Positions 1 to 12,130 are shown, counted from the stretch's first letter. The stretch is 64,000 nt of DNA from Rhododendron vialii (GCF_030253575.1 NC_080559.1:10781501-10845500), one strand, 5' to 3'. Translations and numbers: made by a program. The notes: a model not told the origin generated them from the sequence alone.

Positions 1-54
1 TATGTAATTGTGAACAGAGTTGAAGAATTTGCCTGTTCTATGGTAAATTAACAG

Positions 55-1038
55 GAACTGAAACGCAAAGCTGTCTTGGAAGAACAACAGAGACGGATCC
101 AAGAAGCAATGGCTTCAAGGCCAACTCCACAAGATAACTTGGAGATGAAGGCCATAAAAGCAATGGGAGCCATGGAGGAAGGTGATGCTGTTTTTGGCTC
201 GAGTGATGAAGTGAACCTCGATTCACAGGTATCTTGGCTTTTACATTTATGCCACATGTGCATATGTATATCATCTATTTTAATGCAGAGACTGAAGCAC
301 AATGGGGCATGGTGTCCCTTGGTTTTTAAAAGCCCCCAGTGTATAGTATGAAATTGGAGCCGAGAAGGATATGAACCAATGGCCCCACTTTTGTGCGCTA
401 AACCCGTTTTATAAGTCAGTTTTTTTTTTTTCTGTAAACATGTTCTTGGCCCCCCTCAAACAGGAAATCGCTTTGTCCCTGTATTCATGGGAATATTTGT
501 ATTTTCGTGTCTTTCCTTTTGTAATATGGTCAATGTTCACAGATTACATTGATGTGGATACAGGTGTACTGGTGGCATGACAAGTACCGCCCAAGGAAGC
601 CAAAGTACTTCAACCGTGTTCACACTGGATACGAGTGGAACAAATACAACCAAACTCACTATGATCACGACAACCCACCGCCAAAGATTGTTCAAGGGTA
701 CAAGTTCAACATATTCTACCCTGATCTCGTTGACAAAATAAAAGCTCCTACTTATACCATAGATAAGGATGGAGATAGTGCTGAGACTTGCATCATAAGG
801 TTTCATGCTGGGCCACCGTATGAGGATATAGTAAGTCTTCCTTGTCTAGCTTTTAAGTACCTTGTTACTATCACTGTAAACCTAGATGACTCAATTTCCT
901 CCTCTTGTGATGATACAGGCATTCAGGATTGTCAATAAAGAATGGGAATATTCGCACAAGAAGGGGTTCAAGTGCACTTTTGAACGAGGAATTTTGCACG
1001 TGTATTTCAACTTCAAAAGATACCGGTATCGCCGCTGA
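55..1038 (+). CDS. CTN: Cactin, C-terminal part (5' end outside window)
   Basis: These are the last three coding exons of Cactin, a conserved nuclear protein that associates with the spliceosome and affects pre-mRNA splicing and plant embryogenesis. Exons are 55-228, 564-830 and 919-1038, all joined in phase 0 with GT-AG introns, giving 186 residues ending in YRYRR and a TGA stop. The first exon is charged and helical (EEQQRRIQEAMASRP). The second and third form the Cactin C-terminal domain, with landmarks YWWHDKYRPRKPKYFNRVHT, YDHDNPPPKIVQGYKFNIFY and ERGILHVYFNFKRYRYRR. The domain looks complete and undamaged. The N-terminal RS/coiled-coil part lies left of the window. The gene converges tail-to-tail on the FKBP gene. 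Identification is from recognised family motifs, with high confidence. Confidence 0.95.
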
Positions 1039-1754
1039 AATGCCGTGGGGGGTGCAAAAGATGTGGTGCCTTGGCTTCTATTCTTTGTCAAATATCAATA
1101 CGTCTGTTGGTGGCTCTGAAAGCCTGGTCAAATTGGGTTCTGACAAGGCTATTGTCTGTACACTTGATATGGAGTAATTCACTATGGGCAGAAGTTGTTC
1201 ATGGTTTTCTTTAGAGGACAGCTTGCTGGTTTCACAGGAATCCTGTCATTCCAAGTCATTCGGCATTGGCGGCAAACAGTAGCCAACTTTTAAAGTTGCA
1301 ACCAACCACGAAGTAGAGTGTATAACGGACCCCTCTGTATTCTAGTTCTCTCTTTTAGTAGTTGGTTGTACTATTTTCCTCTTGAGTGTAAGAAGCTGGT
1401 GTAGAAATATCTAACAGCAATGGCGACTTTTTCAGAAAAAAAAAAAACAGCAATGGCGGCTCACTTGTGATACGGATTTTCATTTATTTGTCAATATTGG
1501 TACTCATTCCTAGTCACATGAAATCCATTAACTTCTAATGCGATGTGCTAAATAATCTTGAGAGTGAAGGGATGAAGATACTGATTTTTTCAAACTTAGA
1601 AAAATTGCAGTATGGGGATTTGGGGCACCATGCCCTCCTCCTGGAACAAAGAGAAAAACCCGCAGTCCACTGGCAAAGTAAAACAGGTCGGAAAAGGTAG
1701 TTTGCTTCTGCTTTTGGTGCACCAAATGACAGTAGGGAAGAGAATATGATTGAG
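1039..1754. other. Convergent 3'-UTR/intergenic stretch
   Basis: This stretch lies between the Cactin stop and the FKBP stop. It should hold the Cactin 3' UTR, roughly to 1400 where the sequence becomes T-rich, and the FKBP 3' UTR on the other strand. A short A tract lies at 1435-1446. I see no coding signal or repeat of note. Confidence 0.5.
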
Positions 1755-3015
1755 TTATCCTTCTACGATTTTGACAGGAGACCTGAACAACCAAACAATA
1801 AACAGGATTTGAGTTCCAAATAGATGGAGATATATAAACTATAAAGCATGCCAGAAGGTAAATCTTAAATGTGCTTTTCAGCGCCCAGGTTACGCACCCG
1901 AACGGGCTTTGTTTGATGGCCAGTAGCTCAACATCCAACTGAAACATGAAAAGAGTTAGACTGAAAAGGCAGCGGAAGAAGTATAAGAAAAAGGCTCAAG
2001 GAACAACACATTGAATTAAAGAAAATGATAGATTAATTTGTGGGAGATTCATATGACAAATGAAAAGTGAAGAGACTAATCATATCGTACAATTACCTCA
2101 ATTGTTGCGTTTGGGGGAATTTCCTGTACCCCTTTGCTTCCATAAGCTAGCTGAGGAGGAACTATCAGCAATCGCTGCAAGAAATCGATATTTGAACTGT
2201 TTATGAAGTACGTAAATCAGGACCCATCCGGATAGCTAATTTAAATTTATCCAAGCTGCACACGGGCAGCAGGATGTTGGACTAACCCAACTTGCCCCTT
2301 CTCAAAATACAAAACTGGACTTCTAACACAGAACAAAAAACTGGCCTATAGATTTTCTCATTCTTTTTATTACGTGAGACAAAAGTTGAAATCATGGGAA
2401 CTTTAAAAACCGGTATACCAGTTTGATACCAAATGGTAATAAGGAATGTGATTCACTTTCCTAAGATTTCGACTCAAGATCAAGCGATGTGGCTGCTTTT
2501 TGAACAAGTTAAAAGGATATTGTGCAACAGAATCTCACCTGTCCTCCCACCCGCATGCCTTCAACACCTAAATCCAATCCTTTAAGGACATTCCCTCGCT
2601 CTGATTGACCAACATCAAATCCATAAGGCTGCAGGATTTGGAGCAGATAAGCATAATAAAAGAGACGTTATGAAATCTTGAAAAAATACAACAGGACATT
2701 TGGGATATTGGATACACAGAAAATTGTCCAATATTCTGAAGACTACTTTGGCCACATCTCTTAATACAGTAACAATGGAGAGTGAAAATTATCCATACGT
2801 AACCAGTTTATAATAATCAGAGAAGTGCAGTAGGCATGGGTGTACAGAATGACAATTCTCCAAGCATAGAAATTAGTTTCCTCCACATGGCGATTGAACC
2901 AAAGTTTAAATCGAGTGGAATAGCTACTACAGGGGACAGTTAGATGCCTGTGAAGGAAAGAAGAAAGTGATTCTACATGTGGAAGAAACTATTGCCTCCC
3001 CATAGAAGTCTTTGC

Positions 3016-3064
<49 letters not shown>

Positions 3065-5679
3065 TTCCAAGTAATCCAATAATACTCGTTCCTTTGTACA
3101 TGGTGAAGTAGCCAAGTTTCATGCTGTGGCCAAGTAAGATGGAGGTACAGAACCGATATAGCTGCAAAATGTTGGAATACAATATATTTATGGCAAGCTA
3201 GAGGCACAACTACGGGAAGATTTCCCATTTCTTTACCGGGACTATGGAGTTGAAAATGTGGAGAAGAAAATGCGCAGAAGCCAGACAAGAATGCCAGTTG
3301 AATGTGAATAAACCTCAAAGAAAAAACGGTCACCAAATTTCACCGGACACAGACATAGATTCGGCTGATCAATGGGAATAACTCATCAAACTCGATTAGT
3401 TGCAGTATGAGGCATTGCCAAATAAAATTGATTATCTGTGTAAAAGTGGCCTCAGAAACAAAATCAAGAAAAGATGGAGTGAAGAGAAGGTGCATGAGAG
3501 CAATCTTACTGTCCCGCCACTAACACCCATTCCCTGTCTACTTGTCATAAAAGTGATGCCCTTCCATTTAGCAACATAATGTACCTACAGCATGAATTTG
3601 AACATCATTCAGGGAAGTTTTCTAGGTCAAAATGATAGCAGGAATAAAAAAATCCTCGCAATGTTAACGAGTAAACAAGGATGAAAATTTGCAGAATAAC
3701 TCATAAGAGGATTACAGTATCTGATAGACTAGTAATGTCAAGATACGTATTACACCTTTGAGAAACAAATTTCAGAAATTCTATATACTAGTTCCAAGGA
3801 AGAAACTTCTGGACCTAGTGGATGCATGAGAATGAGTTTGTACTAAGAGCATTAGAGCAAAACATTATTGGTAACAAATGTACTGTGTGGCGTAGGATAG
3901 TTCTTTAAGCTAGTTCAAAGCTTGAAGTTGGGAATTAAAACTTAAATAGGCCACAACCATACTGCAACTCGAGATCCCTTCACAGCTTCAGCTCCACCCC
4001 CGACCTTCAAATCATAATACCTGAAGCCATCAGAAATTTGCTTCTTGGTAAACAAATGAAGAATGCACAAACATCAAGAGACGGCTTTAGAATCGAAAGT
4101 CATTAGATGGATGTGCATATTATTTTCCATGGAATTGAGTTGAATATGCATATAACTTCAAGAAACCAACAGTTTCTGGTTCTGAACTTCTGAGAATTGC
4201 TTATTGCACAATATATACAAGTGCGCTATGAGTATGAGATAATAGAAGTTACATGTAGAAGTGATATGGCCAGTTTAAGCACCATGAGAATGGACATCGG
4301 AAGGAAATGAGTAAGTATGAGACAGAGGGTATTAAAGCTCGTTATTGCTTACTGACTTTAAGCCATTAGGAAGGGTGACAAAGTCTTCCTCAGGTATCTT
4401 TGCTCCTTTAAGCTGCAGCAAACAAAAGAATTCACTGTACAGCCGATATTACTTATTTAAACGCTATGATGGTCCAATTAAAAGCAATAAAGACTAGGTG
4501 AATACATTAGAAGAATCTTACAGCTCTCCTGCTTGTGCTCACTGCACCAGCCATGTCAGAGACACAAATGCCAACAGCTGCGTCATAATAATAGTTCATT
4601 AGATAGCTGGAGAACCAATTCGGAAATTAAGAATCAAGACACAAGAGAGGTAAAAAATTGAATGAGTTTTAGGAAAACTAACAAAGCAAGAAGGAGAAAA
4701 CTGGAGAAGACGACGGCGAATGATACTAAGTCTTGCAACTCGCAGGAAAAATGGAGAACGACCAGACGTATACTGATATACAGATAAGAAACCAATGATG
4801 GGTTGGTCAATTTTCGCACATCTCCTATGATCAAATTATTCAAAATCGTGACGGCCACCTGAATTGGAACGAAATTGAACACAGCATTTGATAATCTACG
4901 ATCCACCATGCAAAGCATGATAGTTTAATACGCAAACGGATAAGCAGATTCAACCATGAAAGGGTATAGGGTAGTTGTTTTCGGGAAATAATTTTTGCAC
5001 TCCACTTTTTCGAGGTGCCAAACAGTGAAAATGGACAAACAAATCGAGATGGAGGGAGTACCGGGCACAACATGTGACGTGAGCCTTGACCCCCTCTCTT
5101 AAACTCCATTCCAATTCTTGGTCTCTCAACCCACAAACACATAGACCCACACAACTAAAGTTCACAATTCAACCAACAATAAAGTGAACCTTCCTTCTAA
5201 TTAATAGTTTAAGCTTTTAGATGAGTTGGTGGTTAATAATCCATTACTTTCCAGTACTTTCTATATGTGCATAGCTTGGATTCTCAAAACAATTCAATCA
5301 AAAGTCCATGAGAAGAATGCAGAAGTCCAAATGCAAGTAATCATATTCACTAAGCAAAAATCCATGAGAGCAGTGGACAAACCTGATGCTATAAAACAAC
5401 CCACCAATGCCCTCCTTCCGGCGCATTGCAGAGCTAGTGTGGGTCCCTTTGCTGTTTTCTCTGAGGAAGATGAAGAGCAACGACATGACAATTGCGATGC
5501 ATTCCTGTTCAAGGTTCTCGTCCCTGTTGATTCAAATAATTTCTTGGTATGTTTAACCCATATATACTGATACGTATGAGAGAGAGAGAGAGAGAATTAC
5601 TTGGGATGGAAAAAGAGTTGAGGGAGGGGTGGATGGAGGTGGGTATGTGATGGTGGTAATGGAGGAGGGAGAGTTCCAT
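1755..5679 (-). CDS. FKBP18: FKBP-type peptidyl-prolyl isomerase, chloroplast lumen type (FKBP18-like)
   Basis: This ten-exon gene encodes a predicted 233-residue thylakoid-lumen FKBP. Exons in gene order are 5679-5601, 5523-5383, 4577-4522, 4412-4357, 4020-3963, 3584-3510, 2628-2539, 2174-2097, 1938-1898 and 1782-1755. Total length is 702 nt and all phases agree. Residues 1 to about 55 form a Ser/His-rich transit peptide (MELSLLHYHHH start). A second targeting stretch follows, with an Arg pair before a hydrophobic run (GRRALVGCFIAS). The FKBP domain follows: LPNGLKYYDLKVG, GSRVAVHYVAKW, RGNVLKGLDLGVEGM, LLIVPPQLAYG, EIPPNATIELDVELL. It ends in the FKBP18-type tail SPFGSPVKIVEG, supplied by a 28-nt last exon. 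Some canonical FKBP active-site aromatics look substituted (KGITFMTSRQG), as is common in lumenal FKBPs, so isomerase activity is uncertain. Intron 5 to 6 carries a (GA)n tract at 3019-3062. The start codon rests on the exon 1/2 junction, which is inferred. Confidence 0.9.
3019..3062. repeat. (GA)n microsatellite in FKBP intron
   Basis: A 44-bp perfect GA dinucleotide tract between the exons at 3510-3584 and 2539-2628 of the FKBP gene. It reads as CT on the transcribed strand. Confidence 0.95.
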
Positions 5680-8600
5680 AGGGGAATTGGGGGTCAATTG
5701 GAGTGGCAGTTATGAAACGAAGGAAATGTACATAAATCAGTTTTCTTGATTTTGTAGAGAGAGAGAGAGAGGTGGGGGGGAGAGAGAGAAGGATAACATT
5801 CACAATTTCATCCACATTTGCAAATGGTTCTAATCAAAACCCAAATGAGCATGATCCAATACCATCAACAACAAAAAAAAGTGATGGTGCCTCAAAGTCG
5901 TGATCCGGCCCATGGACGAGATCTGGGCCCTGATCGGACATGTGTGATTTTCTTAATCCGAAAACTTTTATTTTTTGGGTTAAGCGGAAGAAGAATACAA
6001 ATATAAGGATTACATTTAACGGAAAACAACTCCACAATAACTTCAGTAACTATAAGCCCAACTCAACCACTAATTTTATTAGGGGGAGAAAAAATCTCAA
6101 TCAATTCCACAATCTAAGTCACTTTGGCGGTAACCTATGCGGCGTGTTGCTGTTGAAGGCTTGCAAGCCCTTGTTGGACGGCGGTTTGGCCAGCCACCAA
6201 GTATTCAAACGCCCGGGCAGAAGTGCGTCCGGCGGAATTTTCAGCAATGCTTCCTTTGCTTCCGGGAAACTCCTGCAACTTTCTACTTTGCATTCGCGCA
6301 TCCTTATCACTCCTACTTTGCACATTTAAGCGTTAATCATCTTCCAAGGCTTTAAACACCAATTCATCAAATAATAATGCAAACGGGCTAACAACGCATG
6401 AATTAGGAAGTATAATTAGGTGCTTTTTGGCACCTATCAGTTCCTACAACACAAAAGGAAAAGAAGAAAAAATGTGCCCGTAAATAGGCAAGTCACGGAT
6501 GGCTAGACGTTCACATGACAGCTCCAGGTCATAGAAATCCAGGCGGATGACGGTAATGGTGCATAAAGGCCAGTTCTTTTCTTTGGCATTCCGATTGGTG
6601 GCGGTGTAGATACCTTGGGAGAGGTGTGGATCTCTCGGTTGAGTTCATGCACGAGAGTTCTTTGACTTAAAGTCACGATGGGCACTCGGTTGAGGGGTGC
6701 ATTTTGTGTTGCCGCCTTGGGAGGAGATGAGGTGAAATTAATTCTATGCTTCTGAAGTCATGTTCTAGCGGCCTTATCTATTGCACATTAGTGTGAGATT
6801 CATACACTTTAGGACTGATTTTTCGGAGTGTTGATGTTAGAAGTGTCCTGGAGCATTGGTCCAAGACCATGGAATAATTTTTCGGAGGGGAGAGTTTTAT
6901 TTTTCTCAGCATTGGTAAGAAACTTTTATTGATGAAAATAAGAATAACAGTGCATCAAAGAGGACAATTATTATTCCACAGAGGATTCAATAATTAATAA
7001 GGAGGTTTAGCTTTCCAAGTATGAATACCACAACCTCGTAAACCTGAAGTTTTCAAAGTATATTCAACTACATTCGCCGATTTACGAATGAAAAGGAAAT
7101 CATAAATCCTAACCGATCAACTCTGCAGCGAATATCGTTGATGACAATTTCCACTTTTGTAGGGTGAGACCACACACTCATGGGAGGTCAATCCAACCGA
7201 TTTGATTGAACCACCATTGCCTCTGCCTTGCTTCATCAAACGACCATCACTACCACCTTAATCGTAACCTGAAACAGATTGAACCACCACCACCCCCACT
7301 TGCTTCATCAAAATTCAAACGACAATCACTACTTGCTTAATCATAACGTCAAACGACATCTCAATGATAAACGAGAAGCCAAGCGAAACAGAAAAAAAAA
7401 AAAAAAAAAAAACCACAGAGAAACTATCAGATTTGAGATCGAGAGAGAAACACCCCTACGGGAAAAGAGGGATTATTGAAAACGAAAAAAATCATCATCT
7501 GGGAGGAAGGAAAACACCCACTACGGGTAAAGCCCTCACCTCCCACCGCTGCATTAGGGTGATGGAAACTCTAGGGGAAGGGAGGGGAAGACGAGAGAAG
7601 GGGGGGTTAGGATTTTTTTTTGAAAGAGAGTATTTTGCTAACCAACAAAATTGAGGGGAGGGTTCACAACCCCAAACGAAGAGGTGCATTTAACTCCAAG
7701 CTCTGCATCAGAGATTCTATGAGGCCAGGATTTAAAACCGCCAGGTGCCGCAACCGGAGCATTAGCCAATTAATTACTAGTAATCACCATGTTTTTCCAT
7801 ACGTTTGACTGGGGTTCGAAGTTGAAACTTCAGTTATTACAATTGACGATGCTGACTTTCGTCAAGTAAAAAAGAAACCAAAGTGTTTCCTTTCATATCT
7901 CATTTGCAAACAAAAAAAAAAGGGTAACTGCTCGATGATGGCTCCATCCGATGGCATTGTGGTAATTTCGGGATGACCAATGCCATACACATCCTAATAA
8001 AGAAATGTATATCGTTATATGCATATCTTTTTACTTTTACTTTGTCTCGATTTTACTTGGGTCTCATTAGTGATTGATAAGATTGGTCATCCAATGTCTA
8101 GTCGAGGTGCACATAAGCTGACTATTATTTTGTACAAATGTAACATTGTGCATGATTGTGGGAATTTGTACAAGATTTGTTTTCCAAGATTATCTTTAGT
8201 TGTGTAGAATGGGCATATCATGTGGAGCAATTGCTTTTGCCATTGTGCTCAGCATAATGGGAATCCCTTCATCCTTTTCTAGCTCTCCAAAACGAGGCAG
8301 GATCTTTTGTGATGAAAATTTATGTGCTTCTGTGTCGGGAGATTTTTCGGCCGTTGAATTTAGAACAAATAAAAAAAATCACACAATCATACAGCCGGAA
8401 AACCCATCAACACTGGCACAGAAATTTTCGGGACAGAGGCGATCGGACCCCTCTAAAACTAACTACAAACTCGCGCGTGTCACAAATTCAAAAAGCACTT
8501 TTCAGTTCCAATCCTAACTACAAAAGATGACATAAGACATCCGTTACGGGGTACCAAACATGGTAAGCTCTAACCCTATAACATAGAGAATGGGATCCTA

Positions 8601-9189
8601 TCCGGTTCTCAGTTATGACAAAATCTGGATCGTCCATTGCTGTCTGTTGCCGCAATTAATGGTTTAGAATTTGCTTTGATACTTTTACCTGTTAGAGACT
8701 CAGTAAATCCAAACCATTGATTATACGATGTATGCTCCAGATCTCAACTATTCCGTCCGGTCTCCGGTCTGAAACTTGGACTGGAGATAATCTGTACCCA
8801 TAAGAGAAGCACTTTATTTGAGCCTAAATTTGGGAAGCACTTTATTTTTTGAGCCTAAAAACAACAACTGATTCAAAAAAGCACAACAACAATAACGGCA
8901 CATAGCCTTTCTGGGGTGCTAAACATGCCTCCTCCCCCGGAAATGGGCTGCTTTTTAACTGAACCAATCCTCATGACTATCCAGGCCTGCCTCATGATCT
9001 GGGGCAGAACAGTACAAATTCATTGGGAAGTGAGAATTCTTGGACCTTCCTTAAATTCTCCCACCTGCCCCCTTTCCACAATCCATTTACTCCCTCCCTC
9101 AACCCTATAATAACCCTTTGGCTCTCTCTCTGTCTCTTATCTGAGGTTTTTAATCACTGTTAGAACAAAGGCCAAAAAACCCAACAACA
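5680..9189. other. Intergenic region between divergent FKBP and GDSL genes
   Basis: About 3.5 kb without a convincing gene. The first 150 bases should hold the FKBP promoter and 5' UTR, with short GA runs near 5757-5773. Open frames near 7270-7690 and 8200-8520 are low-complexity (poly-A, GA-rich) and show no family motif. An open frame on the minus strand at 6135-6323 has balanced composition but no recognised homologue. The stretch 8590-8800 is a degenerate palindromic MITE-like sequence with the CGTCCATTG/CAAACCATTG motif seen in other foldback copies here. The end (about 9080-9189) is the GDSL promoter and leader. Confidence 0.6.
9105..9189 (+). promoter_or_regulatory. Core promoter and leader of the GDSL gene
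   Basis: A TATA-like CCTATAATAACC lies at about 9104-9115. A pyrimidine-rich CT patch follows at 9121-9140 and an A-rich leader ends in AACAACAATGG, a good plant start context. The spacing of about 85 bases from TATA to ATG suits a short 5' UTR. This is inference from sequence only. Confidence 0.45.
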
Positions 9190-9497
9190 ATGGGGTTTCT
9201 CCTGAGTATCTATGTTGGTGTTGTAGCTATTATGGTGGCCTCGGTGGCTCGAGGGGACCCTCTGGTTCCAATGCTGTGTGTGTTCGGGGACTCGGTGGTG
9301 GATGTGGGCAACAACAACCACCTCAACACTTTGATCAAATCAAACTTCCCTCCTTACGGCAGGGACTTTGTCACCCACACGCCCACTGGGAGGTTCTGCA
9401 ATGGAAAGCTTGCCACTGACTTCACTGGTATGTACATATGCATGCACATGTGTTATTTTTGTGTATGGAGAAGTAGTTCTCCAAATTAATAGACTAG

Positions 9498-9546
<49 letters not shown>

Positions 9547-9717
9547 GTGGGTATGTTGTTTTTTTTGATGTGATTTGTGCAGCTGAATACCTTGGGTTTG
9601 ATTCGTACCCTCCAGCTTACCTTAGCCAGGATGCCAGAGGGAAGAACCTATTAATTGGTGCTAACTTTGCCTCGGCTGGTTCTGGTTTTTATGACAGGAC
9701 AGCACAGTTCTATGTAA

Positions 9718-9786
<69 letters not shown>

Positions 9787-12130
9787 TATGTGGGTATCCC
9801 CAAATGTTTACGTTCAAATGCGTTCTTAGTTGCATGATCATCCAATATGAAAAACATTATGGGTTAGGATTGGATTCCTTGTCCCCAGTTTTCCCAGTTC
9901 TGATGTCTCCATTTACTGATTGTCCTTCGATTATTTCTCAAGGTTCATGTGTTTTGAGCACTGGCTGCAGTAGTACCAAACCATTACAATATGCCTATTT
10001 GATTGGGTCGTTGAAAAGCTGGGAGTCTGTGAATTTGGACTAACGTTTTAAATATCGGCACGGAATTCCGATTTGTATCGGTTTTGCACCTTCCGATACC
10101 GTCAAACCCCAATACACTGGTGAGATCGAAAATCGCATGCATATGGACCAGTTTTTGTAACATATCTCGCTGTTTTCGATTCACAGACCGGTTCACGGCA
10201 CTCGGCATTCGACCGTTACGACTGATTTAGACACTTCAATTTTTTTTTTTGGTCAAAACCAATTTTTAAAAACTTCATGATGGCTTTCCCACTGCGTATC
10301 ATTCGATACTCTCAATATTGCTCGCGTTACTTGTCCCGTTACTGTTATTTAAAACCTTGAATTGGACGCCATTGGCAATAGACTAAGTTCCGATTGGGAC
10401 TCTCAATCGGATAAGTTTGCCCCCGGGCCCTTGTTGATTTTTCAGTGACAAGATTAATCGAAATGTGCATAAGTTAGCACAAACACCATGTTATAATAAA
10501 GTACCCTCTATGTAAGATTTTATTGAAAGTGTGAGTGGTGGTGTTTGGAATTTGTAGAGAGCAATTTCACTGACCCAGCAGCTAGCATACTACAAGGAGT
10601 ACCAAGACAAAGTGGTGAGCATGGTGGGAAAAGCCTCAGCAAACACCATGTTCTCAGGTGGCATCCACCTCTTGAGTGCAGGAAGCAGTGATTTCATTCA
10701 GAACTACTACATCAACCCCATGCTCCAGAGAACCTACACTCCTGATCAGTTCTCTGATATCCTCATCAGATCCTTTTCTGCTTTTGTCCAGGTTATATAA
10801 CTTTCTTCTCTCTTTTTTCCTTTTTTTTTTGGTAACCGAGGTATTCGGACCAGCTTACGCGCATCTTGACTAAATCGTCAGGGGAGACTAGCATATCAAC
10901 CCACCGCTATGGCCTCCCACTTAAATCATGGTTTGCTTCCGGGGGGAATCGAATCCTGCCATGTTGCAGGCGCAGGTTCGTCCTTCCCACTGGGGCAACC
11001 CATAGGTGGGTAAAGAATTTTTCCGCTTGTACACTGATATTGCACAGACACATTTGAATCATGGTTTGCTGTACTTGTATCTTTACTGTTTTGTTTTTTT
11101 GGTACTTGATACTTCTGTTCGTGTTTAGAAAACAGGAAAACATGAACAAAAACTCTAACAGGAAAAAAAAAAAAAATTATGTAACAGAAAAGGGAACTTT
11201 CATTTTAAGCATAAAAGAGCAAAACATGAATTCGATACAATAGGAAAAGAAATGCATGAGAGGGTTTCAGAGAGAGTATATGAGTTCTCACAATGCTGTC
11301 ACGGACAAAATCTCAACCTGCCGATTTCTGTTCAATCTTGAAGAACCCTTCCACACAAATACACGACTGTAATGCCCATCAACTAACGAGGTTAGTGTCG
11401 CGTAAGACAACAGAATCAAGTGATACCCAAGTATGATAATTTGTAATAGTACTTTTATTTAGGGGCATGAAAATTGTTCTTCGGACTCGTTGAGCCCGGG
11501 CTACGACTATTGAGATCTTGTCTAGCCCAAAACCACAGTGAGCATCTCTCTGAAACCAAGATCACCTTTTCGACAGAATTTGTATGGAGTGGGAGTAAGA
11601 AGGATTGGGGTGACAACACTACCACCAACTGGATGTTTGCCAGCAGCCATCACACTGTTTGGGGGAGGAAGTAACCAATGTATTGGGAGGCTGAATCAAG
11701 ATGCTGTTGCCTTCAACAACAAACTAAGCACCACAGCCCAGTATTTGAAGAGCAACTTTCCTGGTCTCAAAGTTGTGGTCTTTGATATCTACCAACCTCT
11801 CCTGGACTTAATCACAAAGCCCAGTGATCAAGGTATTATGACCCTATACACATGCATATACAGCCATGCATACTTATATGCGTCTCTCTCTCTCTCTCTC
11901 TCCTGATTCGATTTTTTCGACAATGGTATGATCTAGGGTTCTTTGAGTCAAGGAAGGCATGCTGTGGTACGGGTACGATCGAAACATCCATGCTTTGCAA
12001 TGCCAGGTCCGTTGGAACATGCTCAAATGCAACACAGTATGTGTTCTGGGATGGATTCCATCCCTCTGAAGCAGCGAACAAAGTCATAGCACAAGCTCTC
12101 CTTCAACAGGGATTCGACCTTATCTCTTGA
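9190..12130 (+). CDS. GDSL esterase/lipase (secreted)
   Basis: This is a five-exon GDSL-family SGNH hydrolase, predicted at 350 residues, close to the family norm. Exons are 9190-9427, 9583-9713, 10558-10791, 11577-11832 and 11937-12130 (1053 nt, phases consistent). Residues 1 to about 22 form a signal peptide ([19 protein letters not shown]). Block I is [13 protein letters not shown] with the nucleophilic Ser. Block II is [10 protein letters not shown] with the oxyanion Gly. Block III is LLSAGSSDF, where the usual GxND Asn reads as Ser-Asp. Block V is [13 protein letters not shown] with the catalytic Asp and His. [15 protein letters not shown] and CCGTGTIE are typical plant GDSL landmarks. 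The enzyme is expected in the apoplast or ER acting on ester lipids or cutin-like substrates, but the substrate cannot be told from sequence. Introns 1, 2 and 4 carry (CT)n tracts and intron 3 a SINE. Confidence 0.93.
9500..9544 (+). repeat. (CT)n in GDSL intron 1
   Basis: A 45-bp CT tract about 70 bases after the donor of intron 1 and about 40 bases before its acceptor. It may double as the polypyrimidine tract. Confidence 0.95.
9722..9781 (+). repeat. (CT)n directly after GDSL intron 2 donor
   Basis: A 60-bp CT tract that begins only eight bases inside intron 2 (donor GTAAATAA at 9714). Confidence 0.95.
10043..10366. mobile_element. Probable short TIR element in GDSL intron 2
   Basis: The segment begins with CGTTTTAAATATCGG and ends with GTTATTTAAAACC, an inverted end pair built on TTTTAAATA. 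It is rich in CGATA/TATCG and GTTACG-type words, unlike the surrounding intron. No clear target duplication was found, so the family is uncertain. Similar GTTTTAAA-ended segments lie at 14884 and 17818. Confidence 0.4.
10821..11012 (-). mobile_element. tRNA-derived SINE in GDSL intron 3
   Basis: Read on the minus strand, the head has an A-box-like GTTGCCCCAGTGGG near 11000-10980 and a B-box-like GGATTCGATTCCC near 10955-10940. The 3' body carries AAGATGCGCGTAAGCTGG, resembling the conserved 3' 'Angio' domain of angiosperm SINEs. It ends in a poly(A), seen as the T tract 10821-10830 on the plus strand. The length of about 190 bp fits. It lies antisense to the GDSL gene. The domain assignment is from memory of the family, not a search. 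Confidence 0.75.
11883..11902 (+). repeat. (CT)n in GDSL intron 4
   Basis: A 20-bp CT tract in the middle of the 104-bp intron 4, just upstream of the acceptor region. Confidence 0.9.

Noticed and set aside
7279-7654. Open frames with poly-Lys and GA-rich segments
   Set aside because: They follow a poly-A run and purine repeats, with no family motif and no splice context.
8200-8517. 105-codon plus-strand frame
   Set aside because: A short hydrophobic start is followed by composition-driven residues. No recognised domain, promoter or neighbour evidence.
10907-11149. Minus-strand frame in GDSL intron 3
   Set aside because: It is explained by the SINE and lies inside an intron.
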